64,000 nucleotides of DNA from Methanocorpusculum sp. (GTDB lineage Archaea > Halobacteriota > Methanomicrobia > Methanomicrobiales > Methanocorpusculaceae), in contig NZ_JAUSPQ010000003.1 of the NCBI RefSeq assembly GCF_030655665.1, forward strand, positions 1 through 64,000, given 5' to 3'. Positions 8,746 through 17,306 of the stretch are shown in pieces. Made by a program: the position numbers and the translations under genes. Every line of letters begins with the position of its first letter. Position 1 is the stretch's first letter. The notes under the pieces are model-generated. The model was given only the letters and a program-made list of their open reading frames with translations. It was not told the origin of the DNA and did not search any database.

Positions 8746-9174
8746 ATGTCAGTAACCGAAATCATCCACTGTCGCGGACATAAAAATGTATTGGGGCTTC
8801 ACAAGAGCACGTTTGAGATCACCAAAGAGACTGAACTCTCGCCAAACGGTGATTGTATAATTGCCGTTGGAGCTGACAAGGGAGCAGTCGATTTATCTCC
8901 CGAATTCCGTAAGGCAGTCGCGGATGACACGGCGGTCCTTCGCACAACGCTCACCTGCGGGGAACTTTCCGTAACGATTCTCTCCCAGGGCGCATCCGGC
9001 ATAACGCTGACTCATCCTACGGATATAGTATGGAGGAGAAGCACCTTCGTCTGTCCGAGGACCATTGCCGTCTACAGTGATCACACCGCGTCGCTTCTCC
9101 CCCGCGAGCTTGTGGCTGCGTTACAGCGCGGGGCCGAACTTACTGTGACTCTGACGATTGAGGAACTTCAGTGA
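8746..9174 (+). CDS. DUF371 family protein
   Basis: A 142-residue conserved archaeal protein of the DUF371 family, recognised by IHCRGHKNVLGLHKSTFEIT at the N-terminus followed by GDCIIAVGADKG. Function is unknown. Its last 35 bp overlap the 3' end of xseB on the other strand, a convergent overlap that leaves no room for a classical terminator between them. Confidence 0.85.
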   Translation: MSVTEIIHCRGHKNVLGLHKSTFEITKETELSPNGDCIIAVGADKGAVDLSPEFRKAVADDTAVLRTTLTCGELSVTILSQGASGITLTHPTDIVWRRSTFVCPRTIAVYSDHTASLLPRELVAALQRGAELTVTLTIEELQ

Positions 9175-9349
9175 TCGTCAGCTCTGCTTTTTGTAAAAAT
9201 GTTTCGCATTTCTGGATGAGTGTCATTCCTCTCTGGTGAAGTTTCACTGCCTCCTCGATCGGGGTGTTTGGATCATCAAGCTGTTTTGCGATTTCACGCA
9301 GTTCGGCGATCATCTCTTCGTACGTTGGTTCGGTTTCTTTTTTGGTCAT
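9140..9349 (-). CDS. xseB: Exodeoxyribonuclease VII small subunit
   Basis: A 69-residue coiled-coil subunit that assembles in several copies on XseA. The sequence YEEMIAELREIAKQLDDP and PIEEAVKLHQRGMTLIQKCE is typical of the family. Its ATG overlaps the xseA stop by 4 bp. Exonuclease VII degrades single-stranded DNA from both ends and is primarily bacterial; presence of both subunits in an archaeon indicates old transfer from bacteria. Confidence 0.93.
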   Translation of the reverse strand: MTKKETEPTYEEMIAELREIAKQLDDPNTPIEEAVKLHQRGMTLIQKCETFLQKAELTITEVPQSSESQ

Positions 9350-10722
9350 TTGATACTCTCCACGACCGATGTAATTTCTCCATCGGCAAGTTTCAGGTTG
9401 AGCCGGTCATCTTTGGCGATCTTTTTCACGGAACGGACAACTGCGCCGTCTTTCCACACGAGAGCATATCCTCGTTCAAGCGGTTTGTAAGGATCACGTC
9501 CGAGGATGATCTCCTTCTGCGCAAGAAACGCGAGACGTGCATTCGTGATCCTGTTTTGTGCACCTTTCTGCATCATCACTGACCATGCTCTGCATGCCTC
9601 CCGTTCAACATCGATTCTTCTGAGAGCTGCTCTTCTGATTCGCTCTTCGAGTTCAGCTGTCTGCTGGTGCATGAGATCCAGTTTTCGGGTCAGGCGGGTA
9701 GGATCTACTCTGATCTTCATCTCGGCAACGTTTTTCTGTTCTGCTGAAAGAAGCCAGACCATTCTGTCATGGATGGATCTTCGGTCCTTTTCAAGTTTTT
9801 CGAGAAGCACTGAATGGTCAGGGACTACGGTCTCGGCTGCCGCTGAAGGGGTCGGAACTCGTCGGTCTGCGGCAAAATCTGAGAGGGTCGTGTCGGTTTC
9901 ATGCCCGACCGCGCTGATGATCGGAACAGTTGAGCTCCGGATCGCGGTGACTACATCCGGATGGTTGAAGACGAACAGATCTTCAAAACTCCCGCCGCCT
10001 CTAGCGATGATGATCACATCTGCTTTATCCTGCAGAGACTGGATCGCAGACACGATGCCCTTCTCTGCTCCGTCACCTTGAACAGATGTACCTGCGAGCA
10101 GGATCGGCAGAGGAAACCGTCTGCCGATAACATTTATGATGTCCTGCAGGACCGATCCGGTTTTTGAGGTAACGATCCCGATGTTTCTTGGAAAAAGCGG
10201 CGGGTCACGAATTTCTGCCTGCGGCCTCGGGATGATCCCTTTTGCCTCCAGCTCTTTTCTCCACTGTTCTTTCAGAAGGTAAAGTCCTGCTTTTCCAAAA
10301 AGCGCTGGTTCCATTTTCTTGATGATGAACTGGAGTCTTCCCCCTGCCGGATAAAAATCAACCAGACCTGTTGCTTGGATAAGCATGCCGTCTTTCACAG
10401 AAAATGGGAGATTTTTGACCGAATATTTCCACATCACGCAGGATATGGATGCTGGATTATCCCCTTGTTCAGTTAGTGAGAAGTATAGATGCCCGGACGC
10501 ATTCGGACGATATCCGGTGATCTCTCCTCTGACAACGATATCGGTGAGAAGCGGGCAGTCAACAACTTCACGTATCCGCTTTGCAAGTTCAGATACGCTA
10601 AGGGTGGTGTCTGAAGCTCCTAGCGTTGAGTTTTCCGTAATCGGAGTAAGAAGCGAGGACTCTGACTCCTCGTTACCAAACGCAAGCGTCTTTTGCTGAG
10701 CTATCCGCTTCTTTCCTGCCAT
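9346..10722 (-). CDS. xseA: Exodeoxyribonuclease VII large subunit
   Basis: Catalytic subunit, 458 residues. N-terminal OB-fold (about residues 50-140, VRGEITGYRPNASGHLYFSL), then the nuclease domain with IGIVTSKTGSVLQDI, ARGGGSFEDLFVFN and SAVGHETDTTLSDFAADRR, all hallmark motifs with conserved Asp/His residues, followed by a long coiled-coil and a small C-terminal domain for XseB binding. The first 45 residues form a low-similarity extension. Forms an operon with xseB and is divergent from the gene at 10765 with only 42 bp between start codons. Confidence 0.95.
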   Translation of the reverse strand: MAGKKRIAQQKTLAFGNEESESSLLTPITENSTLGASDTTLSVSELAKRIREVVDCPLLTDIVVRGEITGYRPNASGHLYFSLTEQGDNPASISCVMWKYSVKNLPFSVKDGMLIQATGLVDFYPAGGRLQFIIKKMEPALFGKAGLYLLKEQWRKELEAKGIIPRPQAEIRDPPLFPRNIGIVTSKTGSVLQDIINVIGRRFPLPILLAGTSVQGDGAEKGIVSAIQSLQDKADVIIIARGGGSFEDLFVFNHPDVVTAIRSSTVPIISAVGHETDTTLSDFAADRRVPTPSAAAETVVPDHSVLLEKLEKDRRSIHDRMVWLLSAEQKNVAEMKIRVDPTRLTRKLDLMHQQTAELEERIRRAALRRIDVEREACRAWSVMMQKGAQNRITNARLAFLAQKEIILGRDPYKPLERGYALVWKDGAVVRSVKKIAKDDRLNLKLADGEITSVVESIK

Positions 10723-10764
10723 ATACGATACATTTAGTTGCTGACATGAGAAATATAACGGTCA

Positions 10765-11607
10765 ATGATCCGACTCGCCGCGTCTTCTATGTTCTTTCAT
10801 GAATATGAACCTCAGGAAATTTTTGCCGCAGTAGAGATAGCCGGAGCCGATACAATTGAGTTCTGGATGGAAACTCCGACTTTCTGGATGCGAGGGGCGA
10901 ACGTCTCAGAACTTATCGAGTTGTTGGATCTCTACCCTGCCTTTGCGAAGATCGCGATGCATGCCCCGGTATTCGAACTGAATCCCTGCTCATTTAATGC
11001 AAAGGTTGCGGACCTGACAGCAGAATACACGCTAGCCTGTATGGATATTCTGGAGCAGCTTGGCGGAGGTGTTCTCACCATCCATCCCGGAAAGCGGACA
11101 TCCAAACGTCCCATCAGCCCGATCGACAAAGAACGGTTTGTTCATTATATTGATAGAGTGGGTAATGCCGCTGTCGGCAGCTCAGTCACCGTTGCTCTTG
11201 AAAATATGCCGCCCGCGGTGAATGCCCACATGGTCACGGCAAAGGAGATCCGTACTGTTCTGGATGAGTATGCCTGGCTCTCATTCACGTGGGATTATGC
11301 TCATGCATGCCTGACAGGTGATCCGTTTTCCTTCCCCCGGGAATGCGGCGAGCGAATCGTGAATATTCATACAAGTAAGGGTGACCGGAAGTCAATGCAC
11401 TCGCCGCTTGCCGGAACACCAGAAGCGACCGAACTCAGAAACGTTCTTTCAGAGATAGGATATGGAGGTCTGATGACTTTCGAACTTGAAGACCTGAGCC
11501 TTGAACCGCATGATAATAATCTCTGTCCTTGTCCCTTGTCCTATGAGAAAAAGACCGCGATCCTCGCTCGTGAAGTTGAAGAGTTTTCCCGATGCCGATG
11601 TATTTAA
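10765..11607 (+). CDS. Sugar phosphate isomerase/epimerase-like TIM-barrel protein
   Basis: A 280-residue protein of the AP endonuclease 2 / xylose isomerase-like fold. Metal-site motifs are visible: HAPVFELNP, TIHPGKRTS, VALENMPP (Glu ligand), SFTWDYAHA (Asp/His) and NIHTSKGDRKSMHSPL, with a final MTFELEDL Glu. The pattern is compatible with a divalent-metal enzyme such as an isomerase or endonuclease IV relative. The exact substrate is not predictable. The start overlaps a short promoter region shared with xseA. Confidence 0.82.
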   Translation: MIRLAASSMFFHEYEPQEIFAAVEIAGADTIEFWMETPTFWMRGANVSELIELLDLYPAFAKIAMHAPVFELNPCSFNAKVADLTAEYTLACMDILEQLGGGVLTIHPGKRTSKRPISPIDKERFVHYIDRVGNAAVGSSVTVALENMPPAVNAHMVTAKEIRTVLDEYAWLSFTWDYAHACLTGDPFSFPRECGERIVNIHTSKGDRKSMHSPLAGTPEATELRNVLSEIGYGGLMTFELEDLSLEPHDNNLCPCPLSYEKKTAILAREVEEFSRCRCI

Positions 11608-11689
11608 GAAAACATACGTATAAATTAATATAGAGATTTTAACCAATGGCTGTTCCCAGACATAAAAATAGATCTGCCGCATATGCGGC

Positions 11690-12961
11690 GTGGACGTTAT
11701 GGTAGTTTATACGAATATCATCATTTTTATCATCTTGCTGATCTGTTCGGCCTTTTTTTCGGCCTCTGAGGTTGCCCTTGTGGGTATTAGCCGTGCAAAG
11801 GTTCGTGCACTTTCCGACACCGGTAAACGGGGAAAACGGCTTGAAAAATTAAAAAATAAGCCGGATCATTTCCTAATTACGATCCTGATCGGTAATAATA
11901 TCGCAAACGTCGGGGCTGCTGCTCTTGCGACTGCCGTTGCCTTGGAGTTTTTCCAGAACAACGGGGTTGCGATCGCGACTGGAGTTGTAACTCTCCTGCT
12001 GCTGGTATTTGGTGAGATCGGTCCAAAGACCTATGCCAACCGTCAGCTGGAACGTGTTGCACTGTTTGTTGCAACACCAATCTATTTCCTAACGAAGCTC
12101 CTATCACCGTTCTTCTATATTTATGACCGGTTCCGGAAGAAGAACACTTCTCCGTCAGTGACTGAAGAGGAGATCCGTGAATGGATCGATGTTGGAGAGA
12201 TGGAAGGAGCAATCGAAGAGGAAGAGAAGGAGATGATCTACTCTGTTCTCCGGTTCAATGATACAACGGCAAAAGAGATCATGACGCCGAGACCTGATGT
12301 TGCGGTGATCGAGGATACTGTGACCCTTGAAGAAGCTGTTTCACATTTCAGGGAAACCGGTTTTTCACGTGTACCGGTGTATCATGACAAGACTGACAAC
12401 ATCGTCGGAACCCTCAACTTCAAGGATCTCTTTAATGCCTACTCGACAGATAACCGCAAAGCCTCTGTCAAGACCCTGATGCTTGATGTCTACTGCGTGC
12501 CTGAATCAAAGAAGATCGATGTTCTTCTTCGCGAACTTCAGGTGCGGCGTGTCCATATGGCGATCATCCTGGATGAGTTTGGGGGATTTTCTGGTGTTGT
12601 GACGTTCGAAGACATTCTTGAGGAGCTCGTTGGCGATATCATGGATGAATCCGACGGCGATGAAGTCTCAGATATTATTCCGATCGGTGAAGGTCTGTAT
12701 ATGATCGACGCGCAGGTCCGTGTTGCCCAGTTAAATGACCGGTTTGATATTTCCCTCCCAGAGGATCCGGGAAATTATGAAACGATCGGCGGTCTGGTCT
12801 TCTCTCAACTGGGTCATATCCCCCGTCTCGGAGAGTCGATCCCGCTTCCCCGGAAAAACATCACGCTTGTTGTAACCAAGATGCGGGGAAGGCAGATCCT
12901 GAAGGTCAAAATGATCCTTCCTCCTCCGGAATATGATGATCAGGATATAAGCGGGGAGTAA
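11690..12961 (+). CDS. CNNM/CorC-type membrane protein (DUF21, CBS pair, CorC-HlyC domain)
   Basis: A 423-residue protein with an N-terminal DUF21 membrane domain (about residues 1-150, three to four helices, including GNNIANVGAAALATA), two CBS domains (about 200-320: MTPRPDVAVIEDTVTLEEAV, then GVVTFEDILEELVGDI) and a C-terminal CorC/HlyC transporter-associated domain. This architecture is linked to Mg2+ or other ion efflux. GTG at 11690 is used; ATG at 11699 is an alternative. It is monocistronic, with the next gene convergent. Confidence 0.92.
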   Translation: MDVMVVYTNIIIFIILLICSAFFSASEVALVGISRAKVRALSDTGKRGKRLEKLKNKPDHFLITILIGNNIANVGAAALATAVALEFFQNNGVAIATGVVTLLLLVFGEIGPKTYANRQLERVALFVATPIYFLTKLLSPFFYIYDRFRKKNTSPSVTEEEIREWIDVGEMEGAIEEEEKEMIYSVLRFNDTTAKEIMTPRPDVAVIEDTVTLEEAVSHFRETGFSRVPVYHDKTDNIVGTLNFKDLFNAYSTDNRKASVKTLMLDVYCVPESKKIDVLLRELQVRRVHMAIILDEFGGFSGVVTFEDILEELVGDIMDESDGDEVSDIIPIGEGLYMIDAQVRVAQLNDRFDISLPEDPGNYETIGGLVFSQLGHIPRLGESIPLPRKNITLVVTKMRGRQILKVKMILPPPEYDDQDISGE

Positions 12962-12974
12962 CCCCGTTACTTTT

Positions 12975-13796
12975 TTAGATCCCTGCGTAGAGTTTTTTCC
13001 ACTTTTCAACGATCCGGTAGCTGGGATTTGCTTTCAGGATAAGGTCCCGAATCACCTGCGGATCATCTGGCAGATGATACGTGCACACAGAGATCTTTGG
13101 TCCCTGTTTTGCAAGAGTCTCTTGTGCTCCGACGAGCATCCGGCGTTCAGATCCTTCTATGTCTGCTTTAATGAAATCCACGGTCAGGGAGTTTTCTGCA
13201 CAAAAAGCATCTATGGTGGTGACAGGTACCGTTTCCTGTCTGCCTTTCTGATCGAAGATCATGGATGAGCCGACCAGTGTATCTGTGAGGACTGTAAATG
13301 TGGCGTTACCAGCCGTATCACCGACTGCGTAAGGAATGATTTTCACCTGATTAGCGAGATCCTGATTGAGTTCAAGTGTTTTCTGGAGAATGCCTCTCGC
13401 TTCACGGATCGGCTCGAATGCATAGACCTCGGCCCCTTTGGATGCTGCAAGGATGGAAAACACTCCAAGATTTGCCCCGCAGTCAAATACCACATCCCCA
13501 GTATCGATCCTGACGTCTCCCCATTCGTAGGGTCCTTCATCGGTGTAATGATATCTCCCAAGCAGAGCAGGATAGAGAATATCTCCGATCTCCATCGCGT
13601 AATATGCCTCTTCGCGGGTCGGATGTGTCTCGTGGGAAAGGACAGGCAGCCGGATCCCGCCGATTTCAAGACAGTCTTTCGATTTTATATAATATCTATC
13701 GAAGATTTTCCGATATTGATTTCGGTAAAAATCTTCTGTTCTGCTGTTTTTCGTCAGTTGATAGCGTAGACGGTCAAAAAACGGAACCTCATGCAT
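12975..13796 (-). CDS. FkbM family methyltransferase
   Basis: SAM-dependent methyltransferase of 273 residues. Motif I VVFDCGANLGVFSILAASKG (about 99-118), the acidic strand end EVYAFEPI, and VDFIKADIEGSERRML are typical of FkbM enzymes, which often O-methylate sugars. Its ATG lies 8 bp inside the preceding flippase-like gene, so it is co-translated with two flippase-like membrane proteins. A role in modifying a cell-surface glycan or glycolipid is inferred from this context. Confidence 0.88.
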   Translation of the reverse strand: MHEVPFFDRLRYQLTKNSRTEDFYRNQYRKIFDRYYIKSKDCLEIGGIRLPVLSHETHPTREEAYYAMEIGDILYPALLGRYHYTDEGPYEWGDVRIDTGDVVFDCGANLGVFSILAASKGAEVYAFEPIREARGILQKTLELNQDLANQVKIIPYAVGDTAGNATFTVLTDTLVGSSMIFDQKGRQETVPVTTIDAFCAENSLTVDFIKADIEGSERRMLVGAQETLAKQGPKISVCTYHLPDDPQVIRDLILKANPSYRIVEKWKKLYAGI

Positions 13797-14841
13797 CGTC
13801 GGGTATCACTTTCTTGTTTGCTGCTTCACGTTTGACGATCCGGAAACTGGCAATAGAGCCGATCATGATATTTGAGTAATACAGGATCATTCGCAGGAGG
13901 ACAACAAAGAGTCCAACAACTGAACTTGGGATGATGAGGGAGTAAAATCCTGCGTAGGCGAGTTCCGCAATACCAGCTGCTCCCGGGGTTAACGGGACCA
14001 TCATTATGACTGCGATGATCAGCTGGAACACGATCGACAAAAGCACATTCGGCGGATATCCAAGTCCCATGAGAATGATCGATGCAACCGAATACTCGCA
14101 GGCCCACAGACAAAATGTCAGTATAAATCCAATAAACAGTCCCCACTTAGCTTTTCCGGCAAAGAGCTTGAACGTGTTATAGAATTGATCGACTCCGTCA
14201 TTGATCTGTTCGGTTATTTTCTCGATCTTTTCGGGGTTCATTTTCTTCATAAACAGCCCCCCGATCTTCAGCGAGAGCTTTTTGATGAGGGCCGGTTTTC
14301 GCATTACTGCGACCAGAATTATCAGAAGTCCGGTAAAAAATGCCGTCCCGCACCAGGCTGCGATGATCAGACCTTCCGGGATCTCTCCGTTATTGTATAC
14401 AAAGGAGAAGAGTCCCATGGCCAAGATCACTCCGAGGACCATGAGGACAGCTTCCATGAGTCTTTCGATCAAGACCACTGCCGTTGCGTCCGCCACCGGC
14501 ATATTTGCCTTGTAAAGCTCGTGGATCCTGACCGGCTCTCCACCAATTTGTGAGGGAGTGATGGCCGCAACCAGTTGTCCTGCACATACCATATTGAGGG
14601 AGTGACCAAACGGTACTTTGTATCCCAGAGATCGGCACATAACCACGATCCTGGCGGCCCAAAAACACATGGCAAGCATGTGTATCATGAATGCAAGAAG
14701 CAGATATAATGGATTTAACTGCTGAATAGCAATGATAGTATCTTCGTTGAATGTCAGAAGTACGACTATCAGAAGAACCGCGAGCGACAACCCGATTGAG
14801 ATCCAGAGAAATTTTTTCTGCTTTGCATCCATGCTATTCAA
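13789..14841 (-). CDS. Flippase-like membrane protein (UPF0104/LPG synthase TM family), paralogue 1
   Basis: A 350-residue membrane protein with about eight helices of the lysylphosphatidylglycerol-synthase transmembrane region family (AglD-like). Family motifs: TPSQIGGEPVRIHEL near residues 94-108 and PLTPGAAGIAELAYAGFY near 281-298. The neighbouring gene at 14869 encodes a close paralogue with the same motifs. Such proteins are suspected to move lipid-linked sugars. FkbM methyltransferase overlaps its 3' end. Confidence 0.88.
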   Translation of the reverse strand: MNSMDAKQKKFLWISIGLSLAVLLIVVLLTFNEDTIIAIQQLNPLYLLLAFMIHMLAMCFWAARIVVMCRSLGYKVPFGHSLNMVCAGQLVAAITPSQIGGEPVRIHELYKANMPVADATAVVLIERLMEAVLMVLGVILAMGLFSFVYNNGEIPEGLIIAAWCGTAFFTGLLIILVAVMRKPALIKKLSLKIGGLFMKKMNPEKIEKITEQINDGVDQFYNTFKLFAGKAKWGLFIGFILTFCLWACEYSVASIILMGLGYPPNVLLSIVFQLIIAVIMMVPLTPGAAGIAELAYAGFYSLIIPSSVVGLFVVLLRMILYYSNIMIGSIASFRIVKREAANKKVIPDDA

Positions 14842-14868
14842 TAAACGTTGATTGCTGAGAATTTATAT

Positions 14869-15912
14869 TTAGAGGTTTACCGGCTCATCTTTCTGAGTTT
14901 TTGACTCGCGGCGGACGATTATCATGCTTGCGATGAATCCAATGACGATATTGAAGTAATACATGATAAGCCGCCACAAGAGAACAAACACACCTATTAG
15001 AGAAGTTGGGATAATCAGGGCGTAGAATCCTGCCATGGATACTTCAGCAATTCCTACTCCGCCGGGTGTGAGAGGGATCATCATGATCACGGTAATGAGG
15101 ATCATGAAGATGAACGAGAGAATGTAGTTTGGCGGCAGACCGAGCCCGACCATCAGAACGGAGGCGATCACAAATTCGTTGATCCAGTAGAGGGCACTGA
15201 ACACGAGCCCGTAGAACATTCCTGTTTTTGATTTACCAGTGAAGTGTCGAAGTGTCGCATAGAATTTTTCCATGTGCATGTCGATTTTTCTCTGATATTC
15301 TTGAATGACATCCGGTGATTTTTTCCGGCCAAGCAGGTGAAGCAGTTTGTTTACAACTCTGTTTGACCATGCATGGTTTTTGGCAATGATCAGGAATAGG
15401 ATGAGAAGGCCTGCGAAGACTCCGGCTCCAATGTACGCAACGATCATGTATGCTTCCGGGAAGTTGAGGTCGGCAAAAAACATTCCAAGAAGAAACACGC
15501 CAATTACCGTCCCCCCTGCAAGCACGATTGCATCGAATACTCGCTCCATGATTACTACTGCAGTAGCTTCTCCACCGGGAACATGTACTTTGGTGAGTTC
15601 ATAGACTCTGACCGGTTCACCGCCGATCTGGGAGGGGGTAACTGACGCAAGGAACATATTGGAACAGACGAGATTGAATGAATGGATAAACGGCACTTTA
15701 TAGCCGAGCGATCTGCACATGAGTTTGATGCGTAGCGCCCAGAAGCCAAGGGAGATTATATGCATGCCAAATGCAAGGAGAATGATCCACGGATTGCATT
15801 TCTCTAGTTCAATAAGTGTGGTGGTGTCAATGGTGAGGATCAACATCACAAAAAGAACGACAAAACTGATACCCAGAGAAATAAACAGCCATCTCTTTTG
15901 TGATTTATCCAT
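14869..15912 (-). CDS. Flippase-like membrane protein (UPF0104 family), paralogue 2
   Basis: A 347-residue paralogue of the next gene in the operon. Shared motifs are TPSQIGGEPVRVYEL and PLTPGGVGIAEVSMAGFY, and gene lengths match, so this is a tandem duplication that has since diverged. The frame is open upstream to 16002, but ATG at 15912 is preferred because GGGGT lies just before it and the upstream part overlaps the hairpin repeats. First gene of a three-gene minus-strand operon ending in the FkbM methyltransferase. Confidence 0.88.
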   Translation of the reverse strand: MDKSQKRWLFISLGISFVVLFVMLILTIDTTTLIELEKCNPWIILLAFGMHIISLGFWALRIKLMCRSLGYKVPFIHSFNLVCSNMFLASVTPSQIGGEPVRVYELTKVHVPGGEATAVVIMERVFDAIVLAGGTVIGVFLLGMFFADLNFPEAYMIVAYIGAGVFAGLLILFLIIAKNHAWSNRVVNKLLHLLGRKKSPDVIQEYQRKIDMHMEKFYATLRHFTGKSKTGMFYGLVFSALYWINEFVIASVLMVGLGLPPNYILSFIFMILITVIMMIPLTPGGVGIAEVSMAGFYALIIPTSLIGVFVLLWRLIMYYFNIVIGFIASMIIVRRESKTQKDEPVNL

Positions 15913-15996
15913 AGTTACCCCAGAATGATGACTACTAGTTGAACCGAATCTGATATATGTTTTGTAGTTGATAGAGGGTCGGAGACCCGAGATCAT

Positions 15997-16071
15997 GAGC
16001 AAGGCAGAATGCCTTGCGAAAGGGAGAGGTGCAAAGCCCCGAATCCTTGAGCAAGGTAGAATAACTTGCGA
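15997..16071. repeat. Two adjacent GAGCAA...TTGCGA hairpin repeats
   Basis: Two imperfect 23-bp copies lie at 15997-16019 and 16049-16071. Each starts GAGCAAGG and ends CTTGCGA around an inverted repeat (arms CAAGGC and GCCTTG in the first; decayed in the second). A further small hairpin GGTC-GGA-GACC is at 15978-15988. The same GAGCAA...TTGCGA design recurs in the accessory island at 35181, 40515 and 42660. Confidence 0.65.
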
Positions 16072-16126
16072 CTTGATGAGGGCCGAAGTCTCACTTCCGA
16101 TTCAACGATATTAGTGTAGCTGAGAA

Positions 16127-17131
16127 TCAGGTTTCGATCCCGTACTCTTTCAAAGCAATCAAAGATCTCAGGGTTACCCACTTGGAGGGCTCTCCCTTTT
16201 TCTCAATTGAGATAAGAGTTCTGCCGTTGAAAGTATTTTCCAGTTTCCAAGTTCCATTATCCAGACGCTTCTTTTTTAGTATATCAACGGCATCCTGCAG
16301 CCTTGAATCACGAATTCCTAGTTCATGAAAAATAACGAGCAGTTCCAGAATGTCGGTCTGATACATGAGAGGGAATCCGAATTTCAGCCACCCGGGTTTG
16401 GCAACTTCCTGAAGATTGTGACTCTTTTTATAGAGATGGTGTATCAGGAAATACTCCGTCAACTTTTCAATAGTCTCATTGATTTCAATGGTTCGCTGGT
16501 CATTTGGGATAGCAGTTAACCCCTTCAGTGTTTTGGCAACCCCCATATGGCACGAATGAGCTCCGAAGCACATTTTCCGTCGGTCATACAGCTCTCCTTT
16601 CGGCGGCTGAAGGATGCCGTCATCTGCCCGCTGATACGTCGTGATCCATTGGATGGCCTGCGTGACTCTCGGGTCGTTTTGATAACCCAGCTTCACGAGG
16701 CTGAACATCATATTTCCGGTAAGGCACGGGATCACGCCGCCGGGCAGTCCAGTCCCGGTCTTTTCACTCGTATCATAGGAAAATCCGCCGTGCACCGGCT
16801 CCTGGGAATGACGGAGTATGAACTCGCACGCCCGTCTGATTCCCGGATCATCGGGATTCGCACCCAGTTCCGCCAGAATCAGCAGGGTCCAGGATGTCCC
16901 TTGGTATTTGTCCCGGTAAAATCGCAGAGGATCCCCCCATGAACCGTCTCCATTCTGCCTTGCCATGATTTTTGGGACGACCCCCTCCGTCATGATGGAC
17001 AGCCGAGCTTCTTTCACTTCTGGGTCATCCTGGTCTCTTCCCATGAGGGATGTGAGCGTAAAATAACGAATAGATGGATCTTCCTTTTCAAGAAGCCAGT
17101 TCAGAACATCCGGGTCAATACTCTCTTTCAT
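16127..17131 (-). CDS. Prenyltransferase/squalene-cyclase-like alpha-alpha toroid protein
   Basis: A 334-residue protein built of helical repeats with the terpenoid-cyclase/prenyltransferase signature: RQNGDGSWGDPL at about 58-69 (a QW-like motif), TSWTLLILAELGANPDDPGI, and GTWKLENTFNGRTLISIEKKGEPS toward the end. No DxDD catalytic motif of hopene cyclase is visible, so enzymatic cyclisation is doubtful. Related archaeal proteins are often named nitrogen fixation protein without basis. Monocistronic, divergent from larC. Confidence 0.7.
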   Translation of the reverse strand: MKESIDPDVLNWLLEKEDPSIRYFTLTSLMGRDQDDPEVKEARLSIMTEGVVPKIMARQNGDGSWGDPLRFYRDKYQGTSWTLLILAELGANPDDPGIRRACEFILRHSQEPVHGGFSYDTSEKTGTGLPGGVIPCLTGNMMFSLVKLGYQNDPRVTQAIQWITTYQRADDGILQPPKGELYDRRKMCFGAHSCHMGVAKTLKGLTAIPNDQRTIEINETIEKLTEYFLIHHLYKKSHNLQEVAKPGWLKFGFPLMYQTDILELLVIFHELGIRDSRLQDAVDILKKKRLDNGTWKLENTFNGRTLISIEKKGEPSKWVTLRSLIALKEYGIET

Positions 17132-17287
17132 AATGATCTCACGTCCAAAGCATTTTTTTATCCAATCCCAAAAAAGACAACATTGCGGTTTGACCTCTTA
17201 TTATCTGAACAGTCTCCTACCTCATGAAACTTTTCCTCAGATATGGTCTTGTCGTACCTTAAGGCGATATTTATTCAGACATGCAGA

Positions 17288-17304
17288 TATAATACATATA
17301 TACT
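17288..17304 (+). promoter_or_regulatory. TATA-like promoter of larC-radB
   Basis: The AT-rich stretch TATAATACATATATAC lies only a few bases before the LarC ATG at 17307, and another TATTTATT lies at 17268-17275, about 35 bp upstream. No Shine-Dalgarno sequence is present, so a short-leader or leaderless transcript started from the upstream box is likely. Confidence 0.4.
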
Positions 17305-17306
17305 CT

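Noticed and set aside
13343..13669. Minus frame inside the FkbM methyltransferase
   Set aside because: Lies in another frame of a well-supported gene.
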